A stretch of DNA of 8,056 nucleotides from NCBI GenBank assembly GCA_003695725.1, contig RFHX01000243.1, positions 1 to 8,056 of the forward strand, given 5' to 3'. Position numbers and translations under genes: made by a program. Positions within the stretch are counted from its first letter, which is position 1. Every line of letters starts with the position of its first letter. The notes below the pieces were generated by a model. It saw only the letters and a list, made by a program, of their open reading frames with translations. It was not told where the DNA came from and searched no databases. Source of the DNA: J061 sp003695725 [NCBI: Candidatus Schekmanbacteria bacterium] (GTDB taxonomy: Bacteria > Schekmanbacteria > GWA2-38-11). Positions 1 to 8,056 of this stretch are shown in pieces.

Positions 1-2
1 AA

Positions 3-1328
3 GATTTTTCAGTTATTCTTGATAAGGAACCTTATTTTCAGGAGAAGAATGTTAAGAGAATTATAGAAGAAAGAATGACAAAAGAGATTTTAAGCTATTT
101 TGAGATAGTAAGGCAAATTGCCGATGAAAAAAGCGTGAATGCTTATCTTGTAGGAGGTATTGTTAGAGATATTCTACTCGGTATCGACAATTATGATATT
201 GATATCGTTATTGAAGGCAATGGGGTAGCATTTGCAAAGGAATTTTCAAAAAGAGTAGATGGCAGGATAAAAACACATGGAAGATTTGGAACTTCTTCTG
301 TATTTTTATCATCAGGATTCAGGATAGACTTTGCCACTGCAAGGGCGGAATTCTATGAGTCACCTGCCAAACTTCCTGTTGTTTTCCCCGGTTCTCTGAA
401 AAGAGATCTACTCCGTCGTGATTTTTCCATTAATGCCCTTGCTGTAAGGCTCAATGGTAATCCTGCATATGTGTTGATCGATTATTTTGGAGGACAGAGA
501 GATTTAAAGGATAAAGTGATTAGAGTACTGCATAGTCTAAGCTTTGTGGAAGATCCAACAAGAATATTTCGCGCATTACGGTTTGAGACAAGACTCAATT
601 TTAAAATAGGAAAACAAACTCTTGCTCTATTAAAAGACTCTTTATCAAAGGGAGTGATGGGAAGAGTTTCAGGAAAAAGGATCCTTTCAGAATTTATACT
701 TATTTTTAAAGAAGAAAAATTTCGTCAGATTTTGAGAAGGATGGAAGATCTCGGAGTATTGAAATCCATAAGCCCTTATCTTAAATATGATTCCTATTGT
801 GAGGAAATTTTGAATAAGGTGGAAAAGGTGAAGGATTGGTATGAAATAGCTTTCACGGAAAGAAAAATAGAAGCATTGCATCTTTATTTGATGGGAATAT
901 TTCACAAATTGGACAAGGATTCTCTTAAAGTGGTATCTGACAGACTTTCTCTGCCCACTGCCATTAGAAAAAAACTTAGGATTTCGATAGAAGCTGAATC
1001 GATAGCAAGAAAGATTGAAAAAGCCGTAAAACCCTCTGAAATATATTCACTTCTAAAAGATTATGATGAAGAGCTAATCCTCTTTATAATGGCGCTAACA
1101 GAAAGAAGGAGTGTTATAAAAAAGATAAAGGAGTATCTTTCTACTTACAAAAAAGTAAAATCCATAATAACAGGCAATGACTTGAAAAATTTAGGCATAG
1201 AGGAAGGGCCTATTTATTCGAAAATACTTTCTGAAGTGCATAATGCCCATATAGACGGATTAGTTAAAACCAAAGAAGAAGAAATAAAACTTGCCCGACA
1301 GCTTTACAAGAAATTGATTGGGAAATAA
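3..1328 (+). CDS. cca: tRNA nucleotidyltransferase (CCA-adding/poly(A) polymerase family, class II), 5'-partial, probably C-terminal part of a long multidomain protein
   Basis: The enzyme adds C and/or A residues to tRNA 3' ends in the cytoplasm. Counting from the ATG at 75, the palm motif VGGIVRDILLG (26-36) is followed by the catalytic DxD (D41, D43), then RRDFSINALA (114-123) and the nucleotide-selecting EDxxR motif EDPTR (159-163) in the phrase SFVEDPTRIFRALRFE; the rest is the helical tRNA-binding part. The frame has no stop from 75 back to base 3, giving 24 further residues (ending NVKRIIEERM), and no strong ribosome site precedes the ATG. The DIDIVIEG and SFVEDPTR wording is typical of the long family members that carry DHH and CBS domains before the transferase; those domains would lie outside the window. 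The true start is therefore probably upstream. Sequence alone does not settle whether it is a full CCA-, CC-only or A-only adding enzyme, or a poly(A) polymerase. Confidence 0.92.
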   Translation, partial: DFSVILDKEPYFQEKNVKRIIEERMTKEILSYFEIVRQIADEKSVNAYLVGGIVRDILLGIDNYDIDIVIEGNGVAFAKEFSKRVDGRIKTHGRFGTSSVFLSSGFRIDFATARAEFYESPAKLPVVFPGSLKRDLLRRDFSINALAVRLNGNPAYVLIDYFGGQRDLKDKVIRVLHSLSFVEDPTRIFRALRFETRLNFKIGKQTLALLKDSLSKGVMGRVSGKRILSEFILIFKEEKFRQILRRMEDLGVLKSISPYLKYDSYCEEILNKVEKVKDWYEIAFTERKIEALHLYLMGIFHKLDKDSLKVVSDRLSLPTAIRKKLRISIEAESIARKIEKAVKPSEIYSLLKDYDEELILFIMALTERRSVIKKIKEYLSTYKKVKSIITGNDLKNLGIEEGPIYSKILSEVHNAHIDGLVKTKEEEIKLARQLYKKLIGK

Positions 1329-1335
1329 AATCTCT

Positions 1336-3585
1336 CTATTCCTTATTTTGTGCATCAACGACTGCTATTGATGTCATATTTACAATGTCATTGACTTCGC
1401 ATTCTCTTTGAAGGACATGGACAGATTTGCTCATCCCAACTAAAATTGGACCTATAACCTCTGCACCGCCTAATCTTTGCATCAATTTGTATGCAATGTT
1501 GCCCGAAGCAAGGTCAGGGAAAATAAGTATATTTGCACCGTCTTTTATATTACAGAAGGGATATGTATTTTTTATTATTTCAGGCACAACAGCAGTATCT
1601 GCCTGCATTTCACCATCGATTACAATATCAGGCCTCTTTTCCTTTACTATTTCAACGGCCTTTTTAACTTTTTCCGCTTCAGGATGCTTTGTACTTCCAA
1701 AATTGGAAAAAGAAAGCATTGCTACTTTGGGAAAGATATCGAACTCTTTTGCAAAGTCTGCCGCACATATAGCTATTTCGGCAAGGTCATTATGGTCAGG
1801 GGTGATATTTACAGTCGTATCTGCAAAGATGAAAACTTTTTCTTTTATGATAAGAAAATAAAGGCCACAGACTTTGTTCAATTCTTTCTTTTTCTTCACA
1901 ATTTGAAGAGCGGGCCTTATAGTTGCAGGATAATGCTGAGTGATGCCTGATACCATTCCTTCCGCATCGCCAACATGGACCATCATCGAGCCATAGACGA
2001 TTGGATTCTTCATCATCTCCTTTGCTTCTACAAGTGTTACGCCATTGCGCTTTCTTATGTCATGAAGCTTTTCTACATAGGTCTTAAATTTTTCAGATTC
2101 TAATGGGTTGATTATTTCAGCATCATCGATGTTTAGGCGATAATTTTCAGCGATCGATTTTATTTTTTCTTTCCTGCCCAAAAGTACGGGTTTTGCAATT
2201 TTTTCATCTATCAAAATATGACAAGCTCTGATAATCTTTTCATTTTCACCTTCTGGGAAAACAATCTTTTTAGGGTTTGATTTTGCCTTACTTATGATTG
2301 TTCTTACTATTTCCTTTGATTTACCAAGTCGAGCTTCAAGCTGTTTCTTGTATTCTTCAGGGTCTATTTTTATTCTTGCTACACCGCTTTCGATTGCAGC
2401 CATTGCAACTGCCGGTGCTTCCCAAAGAAGTACTCGCGGGTCAAAAGGTTTGGGGATGATATATTCAGGTCCAAATTTTAATTCCTTTACGCCATAGGCA
2501 CGGCAAACTGACTCAGGGACATCCTCCTTTGCAAGTGCGGCAAGGGCTCGCGCCGCGGCAATCTTCATTGCCATATTTATTGATTTTGCTCTAACATCCA
2601 AGGCACCTCTAAAAATAAAGGGGAATCCTAAAACATTGTTCACCTGATTGGGATAATCTGAGCGTCCAGTTGCGAAAATTAAATCGTCTCTTGCATCGAG
2701 GGCGTCCTCATATGTAATTTCAGGGTCAGGATTAGCCATTGCAAAAACAATTGGCTTATCATTCATCGATTTGAGCATTTTTTTGGAGACACAGTCTTTT
2801 ACCGAGACGCCTACAAATACATCCGCACCTTCCATAGCTTCCTCAAGAGTGCGGCACTTAGTATTGGAAGCAAGCCTCTCTTTGTATTTATTCATACCTT
2901 CTTTGCGTCCCTTATATACAACTCCTCTTGAGTCGCACATTATTACATTTTCCCGTTTGACTCCCAATTCGATATAAAGTTCTGCGCATGCAATACCTGC
3001 CGCTCCTGCCCCATTATAAACGACTTTTACTTTGTCAATGTCTTTTCCTGTTATTTCCAGTGCATTGAGAAGAGCTGCTGCTGAGATGATAGCAGTGCCA
3101 TGCTGGTCGTCGTGAAATACCGGTATTTCAAGTTCTTTTTTCAATGTTTCCTCGATGTAGAAACAATCAGGAGCTTTGATATCTTCGAGATTGATGCCGC
3201 CAAAAGTTGGTTCCAAAAGCTTAACTACATTAATTACATCGTCAGGGTCTTTGGATTTAATTTCAAGGTCGAAGACATCTATATCGGCAAAACGTTTAAA
3301 GAGTACTCCTTTGCCTTCCATAACAGGTTTGCCTGCCAAGCCGCCTATGCATCCTAATCCCAAAACAGCAGTGCCATTGGATACAACGGCCACTAAATTC
3401 CCTTTGGCGGTATATTCATAAGCCATTTCGGGGTCTTTTTCAATTTCAAGGCAGGGTACAGCGACTCCTGGTGTGTAAGCAAGAGATAGGTCTCTTTGAG
3501 TTAAACAGGGTTTTGTAGCAATGACTTCGATTTTACCTTTTCTACCTTTTGAATGATACTCTAATGCTTCAGTTTTTAACGGCAT
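1336..3585 (-). CDS. maeB: Malic enzyme with C-terminal phosphotransacetylase-like domain (MaeB type)
   Basis: Oxidative decarboxylation of malate to pyruvate with NAD(P) reduction, in the cytoplasm. From the ATG at 3585 the protein has 749 residues, usual for MaeB. The malic enzyme half (about 1-425) shows the catalytic Tyr37 in [11 protein letters not shown], Lys92 in [11 protein letters not shown], metal ligands Glu134/Asp135 in NLEDIKAP and Asp160 in FHDDQHGTA, a nucleotide-binding NGAGAAG (191-197), and FAMANPDPE. The second half (about 435-749) is phosphotransacetylase-like: [50 protein letters not shown]. In that domain the residue aligned with the catalytic Ser of true Pta is Gln726 (LQREC), so it is probably regulatory, as in MaeB enzymes where acetyl-CoA inhibits through it. 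The start is ATG 3585, seven bases after GGGAG; an in-frame TTG at 3591 is too close to that site. NADP is the usual MaeB cofactor but is not proven here. Confidence 0.95.
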   Translation of the reverse strand: MPLKTEALEYHSKGRKGKIEVIATKPCLTQRDLSLAYTPGVAVPCLEIEKDPEMAYEYTAKGNLVAVVSNGTAVLGLGCIGGLAGKPVMEGKGVLFKRFADIDVFDLEIKSKDPDDVINVVKLLEPTFGGINLEDIKAPDCFYIEETLKKELEIPVFHDDQHGTAIISAAALLNALEITGKDIDKVKVVYNGAGAAGIACAELYIELGVKRENVIMCDSRGVVYKGRKEGMNKYKERLASNTKCRTLEEAMEGADVFVGVSVKDCVSKKMLKSMNDKPIVFAMANPDPEITYEDALDARDDLIFATGRSDYPNQVNNVLGFPFIFRGALDVRAKSINMAMKIAAARALAALAKEDVPESVCRAYGVKELKFGPEYIIPKPFDPRVLLWEAPAVAMAAIESGVARIKIDPEEYKKQLEARLGKSKEIVRTIISKAKSNPKKIVFPEGENEKIIRACHILIDEKIAKPVLLGRKEKIKSIAENYRLNIDDAEIINPLESEKFKTYVEKLHDIRKRNGVTLVEAKEMMKNPIVYGSMMVHVGDAEGMVSGITQHYPATIRPALQIVKKKKELNKVCGLYFLIIKEKVFIFADTTVNITPDHNDLAEIAICAADFAKEFDIFPKVAMLSFSNFGSTKHPEAEKVKKAVEIVKEKRPDIVIDGEMQADTAVVPEIIKNTYPFCNIKDGANILIFPDLASGNIAYKLMQRLGGAEVIGPILVGMSKSVHVLQRECEVNDIVNMTSIAVVDAQNKE

Positions 3586-3592
3586 AATCAAT

Positions 3593-3597
3593 CTCCC
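3593..3597 (-). promoter_or_regulatory. Ribosome binding site of maeB
   Basis: GGGAG on the minus strand lies seven bases before ATG 3585. It decides the start: the longer open frame begins with TTG at 3591, only one base from this site. It is the clearest Shine-Dalgarno sequence in the window; kdsB and rsmA have none as good. Confidence 0.75.
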
Positions 3598-3681
3598 ACA
3601 TTAATACAGCAACTGGAAAAATATCTCTTCTCCTTTAACAATTTTCAAATCCTCAAAAAATAGGATCAACTTATATTGAAA

Positions 3682-3708
3682 TTTATACCTCTATCTTATG
3701 ATTGTCAA
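3682..3708 (-). promoter_or_regulatory. Putative sigma70-type promoter for maeB
   Basis: On the minus strand TTGACA (3708-3703, a perfect -35 consensus) begins at the base right after the pyrG TAG, followed by a 15-base spacer and TATAAA (3687-3682, five of six). The spacer is shorter than the ideal 17. It sits about 97 bases before the maeB start, in the largest intergenic gap of the minus-strand series, and fits separate transcription of maeB. The rest of the 3586-3708 gap holds a weak 5-bp inverted repeat and no recognisable RNA element. A promoter is inference from consensus match in AT-rich DNA. Confidence 0.45.
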
Positions 3709-6055
<2,347 letters not shown>

Positions 6056-6065
6056 AATTTTTTAA

Positions 6066-6080
6066 CTTAAAACCTTTAAG
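6066..6080. repeat. Small perfect palindrome in the kdsB leader
   Basis: CTTAAA (6066-6071) and TTTAAG (6075-6080) are exact reverse complements separated by three bases. On the minus strand the arm and loop contain the only purine-rich AAAGG near kdsB, 10-25 bases before its ATG. Six A/T-rich pairs make a weak hairpin. It has no run of T after it on the minus strand, so it is not a good rsmA terminator. It may be an operator half-site or chance in AT-rich DNA. The rest of the 80-base rsmA-kdsB gap (6056-6135) shows only short tandem words (GACAAA twice, AATG twice) and no convincing promoter. Confidence 0.3.
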
Positions 6081-6135
6081 ATTTAAAACAGGACAAAGAC
6101 AAAGAATGAATGTTCTAATTTGTGCAATATTTCTT

Positions 6136-6984
6136 TTATCCCGGTTGGAATTTTATAATATCATAGATTTTTTTAAAATGGAAGAGGTCTAATTCTTCGG
6201 CTCGAACAGAAAGGTTGAAATTATGTGACAAAGAAAGTTGTTTTTCTAAAGCTTCTAATTTTTTATTGTCAAGCATCATCTTAATATTATTGCGTATTGT
6301 CTTTCTTCTGTGAGAAAAACAATTTTTTATGAACTTCAGGAATTCTACTTCGTTGTCAATTTTTACCTTAGGTTGTTTCAGCCTAATCAGATGTATCAAT
6401 GTGGATTCAACCTTTGCAGGTGGGAAAAAACTTTTTCCAGAAATGTTGTAAATTTTCGAAGTTTTGAAGAAGATTGCAAAAGCAACTGACACATATCCAT
6501 AATCACTATTGCCTCTTTCAGCAGAAATTCTGTCAGCCATTTCTTTTTGTATTAGAAAGACAATATCTTCAATTAGTCTTCTTTTCTCAAGCATCATAAA
6601 GAGAATTTGTGAAGAAATATTATAGGGAATATTTCCAACGACTCTTATCCTTCTGGAGGAAAAATAATCATTCCTTAATTTGTCTATGTCAATTTTTAGA
6701 ATATCTCCTTTTAAAATTTTGCAGTTTTTATATTTTTTCAGTCTTTCCTCAGCAATTTCGTAAAGCTCTTTATCTTTTTCAATAGCAGCTATTTTTGCAC
6801 CTGATTGGGCTAATAACTCTGTAAGCAGTCCTTCGCCGCATCCTATTTCCAAGATATTGTCATCTTTTTTAGGGTTTATAGATGAAACTATTTTTTTTAA
6901 TATGCGGGGATTTTTTAGAAAATGTTGTCCAAGAGATTTTTTTGGCTTAATTTTTTTTCTGTCTATTTTTGAATATTGGACCAT
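6136..6984 (-). CDS. rsmA: 16S rRNA (adenine(1518)-N6/adenine(1519)-N6)-dimethyltransferase
   Basis: Dimethylates two adjacent adenines in the 3' terminal hairpin of 16S rRNA with S-adenosylmethionine, a late step of 30S assembly (also called KsgA). The 282 residues match the family. Visible motifs: KKSLGQHFLKNP (15-26), SAM-binding LEIGCGEGLLTE (45-56), acidic motif II AIEKDKEL (67-74), GDILKID (93-99), catalytic motif NIPYN (118-122), QKEMADRI (146-153), FFPPAKVEST (187-196) and the C-terminal helical domain with FSHRRKTIRNN. The usual FxPxPKVxS has Ala for the second Pro (A190), a mild change. The only good start is ATG 6984; the ribosome site before it is just AAAAAAG. The gene follows the heptosyltransferase by 26 bases and is probably co-transcribed with it. 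NIPYN fits a dimethyltransferase of the rRNA group; Erm resistance enzymes are less likely given length and context. Confidence 0.96.
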   Translation of the reverse strand: MVQYSKIDRKKIKPKKSLGQHFLKNPRILKKIVSSINPKKDDNILEIGCGEGLLTELLAQSGAKIAAIEKDKELYEIAEERLKKYKNCKILKGDILKIDIDKLRNDYFSSRRIRVVGNIPYNISSQILFMMLEKRRLIEDIVFLIQKEMADRISAERGNSDYGYVSVAFAIFFKTSKIYNISGKSFFPPAKVESTLIHLIRLKQPKVKIDNEVEFLKFIKNCFSHRRKTIRNNIKMMLDNKKLEALEKQLSLSHNFNLSVRAEELDLFHFKKIYDIIKFQPG

Positions 6985-7010
6985 TGAAATACTTTTTTCA
7001 GAAATAAAAG

Positions 7011-8056
7011 CTAAACTTCATCAACTAATTCATTAAATGCTTTATATATATCTTCAGCAGATATTTCTTTCAAACAGCGCATATCATTACATTTTCTTTT
7101 ATAGCAATTACTGCAGGGAAATTCTTTATAAACGACTTTGTGTTTCCCCCAATAAGGACCATTTCTTCGTGGACTGCTTGGACCATATATGCCGATTGTT
7201 GGTGTCCCTAAAATGGATGCTAAATGAAGAGGACCTGTGTCAGGACCTATGAGAATATCGATATAGGAAAGTACTACAGCGAGCTCTTTTATTGATGTAT
7301 TTCTTATGCATTGGATGGGATTTTTCAGATTTTGTAGAATTTTAGATGTAAGCTCTCTTTCGTCCTTTCCCTCAATTAGAAGAATTTCAAAGCGATTGCT
7401 ATTACAGATTTTCCTTATTAGTTCTGCATATTTGAAAGTTTCCAACAATTTTGTTTGCCATCCTCCACCCGGATATATTCCTACAATTGTTTGCTCCTTG
7501 GGTTTTAAATTGTATTTGTTCAGAGTTTTTTCTTTTAAAGATTCTGCTCCAAAGATTGATAAATCGGCTTTAAAATCTTCCACATTATAGCTGTCGATTC
7601 CTATTCCTTTTAAGAGTGATAGATTTTTTTCTATTATGTGCACATCTTTTTTATCAGGTGAGATATGCTCTTTGATGAAATAAAAATTCATTGGTTCGCG
7701 AAGGTGTTTTTTGTTAAAACCGATTGTTTTTTTTGCCTTTGAGAGGTATGTGATAATTCCGCTTTTAATCAATCCTTGAAAATCTATTGCTGCATCATAT
7801 TGCCTTTTTCTTATAAGTTTAATGATTTGAGAAATTTCTCTTATAGTTGAAAATGTTGAGGCTGGATTTAATATTTCCTTCCTCCACTTTTTAGTATCGA
7901 TTTCAATAATTGAATTGATGAGTGAAGATCCCCTGATTAGTTCAGATGATCTCTTTTCTACTATCCAATCTATACGGCTTGTTGGGAATTTCTTTCTCAG
8001 AAAATAGGCAGAAGGGATTGTATGAATTATATCGCCTAAAGCACCAAGCCTTACAA
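7011..8056 (-). CDS. waaC: Glycosyltransferase family 9, heptosyltransferase I-like (LPS inner core), 5'-partial at the right edge
   Basis: Transfers L-glycero-D-manno-heptose from ADP-heptose to Kdo in lipopolysaccharide core, on the cytoplasmic face of the inner membrane. My reading of the minus strand finds no stop from 7013 up to the window edge, giving 347 visible residues starting VRLGALGDIIHTIPS; only a few N-terminal residues (usually a short strand such as KILI) are missing. An internal TTG at 7772 is not the start. Seen: catalytic-Asp motif GALGDIIH (Asp8 of the visible part), IDWIVEKR (28-35), KKWRKE (55-60), YDAAIDFQGLIKSG (86-99), and the nucleotide-sugar part with YPGGGWQTK and GPDTGPLHLASILGTP. 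IDW-VE, WRK and IDxQGLxKS point to WaaC rather than WaaF. An odd point is a CX2CX4CX4C cluster near the C-terminus, absent from the E. coli WaaC I remember. kdsB two genes downstream supports an LPS role. Sugar specificity is inference. Confidence 0.85.
   Translation of the reverse strand, partial: VRLGALGDIIHTIPSAYFLRKKFPTSRIDWIVEKRSSELIRGSSLINSIIEIDTKKWRKEILNPASTFSTIREISQIIKLIRKRQYDAAIDFQGLIKSGIITYLSKAKKTIGFNKKHLREPMNFYFIKEHISPDKKDVHIIEKNLSLLKGIGIDSYNVEDFKADLSIFGAESLKEKTLNKYNLKPKEQTIVGIYPGGGWQTKLLETFKYAELIRKICNSNRFEILLIEGKDERELTSKILQNLKNPIQCIRNTSIKELAVVLSYIDILIGPDTGPLHLASILGTPTIGIYGPSSPRRNGPYWGKHKVVYKEFPCSNCYKRKCNDMRCLKEISAEDIYKAFNELVDEV

Noticed and set aside
1353-1373. Inverted repeat CATCAA / TTGATG with a 9-base loop, a possible terminator for the plus-strand tRNA nucleotidyltransferase gene
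   Set aside because: It is a 6-bp A/T-rich stem inside the last codons of maeB with no T run after it on the plus strand; the bases are explained by conserved coding sequence (SIAVVDAQ).
1427-1950. Long open frames on the plus strand opposite maeB (up to 157 codons)
   Set aside because: They lie antisense to the strongly conserved phosphotransacetylase-like domain, overlap one another in different frames, and their translations show no family motif.
3586-3591. TTG at 3591 as the maeB start
   Set aside because: GGGAG would be one base from it, whereas ATG 3585 has the normal seven-base spacing.
3602-3636. AAAGGAG (3636-3630, minus strand) as a ribosome site for a small upstream peptide before maeB
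   Set aside because: No ATG or GTG follows at suitable distance; the only candidate reads from ATA or TTG and stops within eight codons or fewer.
3649-3666. Inverted repeat ATCCT / AGGAT with an 8-base A-rich loop between pyrG and maeB, as terminator or riboswitch stem
   Set aside because: Only five pairs, the T-run on the minus strand lies in the loop and not after the stem, and no further paired elements surround it.
7011-7772. A truncated 253-residue glycosyltransferase beginning at TTG 7772
   Set aside because: The frame continues upstream without a stop and encodes the missing N-terminal domain; the TTG is the Leu codon of the DFQGL motif.

Overview
The window is an AT-rich chromosomal segment of a Gram-negative bacterium. 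The lipopolysaccharide genes (CMP-Kdo synthetase and a heptosyltransferase I-like enzyme) show the outer-membrane lifestyle. The CCA-enzyme sequence resembles the long multidomain tRNA nucleotidyltransferases I associate with Aquifex, deltaproteobacterial and related lineages. I cannot name a species; a deltaproteobacterium-like or uncultured Gram-negative lineage is an inference from gene style only.

Layout: bases 3-1328 (+) hold the 3' part of a class II tRNA nucleotidyltransferase whose reading frame runs off the left edge. All other genes are on the minus strand and, in transcription order from the right edge, are: waaC-like heptosyltransferase (8056-7011, a few N-terminal residues missing), rsmA (6984-6136), kdsB (6055-5318), pyrG (5328-3709, overlapping kdsB by 11 nt) and maeB (3585-1336). 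maeB converges on the tRNA nucleotidyltransferase gene with only 7 nt between stops. Non-coding DNA is short: 26 nt before rsmA, 80 nt before kdsB and 123 nt before maeB. No stretch over 300 nt lacks a gene.

Functional logic: PyrG makes CTP, KdsB uses CTP to make CMP-Kdo, Kdo is placed on lipid A, and the WaaC-like enzyme adds the first heptose to Kdo, so three of the five minus-strand genes serve one pathway. RsmA matures 16S rRNA and is a housekeeping passenger. MaeB (malic enzyme fused to a phosphotransacetylase-like domain) is central carbon metabolism and appears to have its own promoter (TTGACA/TATAAA) starting immediately after the pyrG stop codon.

I found no tRNA, rRNA, CRISPR, insertion sequence, phage or defence gene, and no convincing new system. 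The points most worth a second look are the two genes cut by the window edges, three start codons that need correcting from the longest open frame, the Gln in place of the catalytic Ser in the phosphotransacetylase-like domain, and a four-cysteine cluster in the heptosyltransferase.
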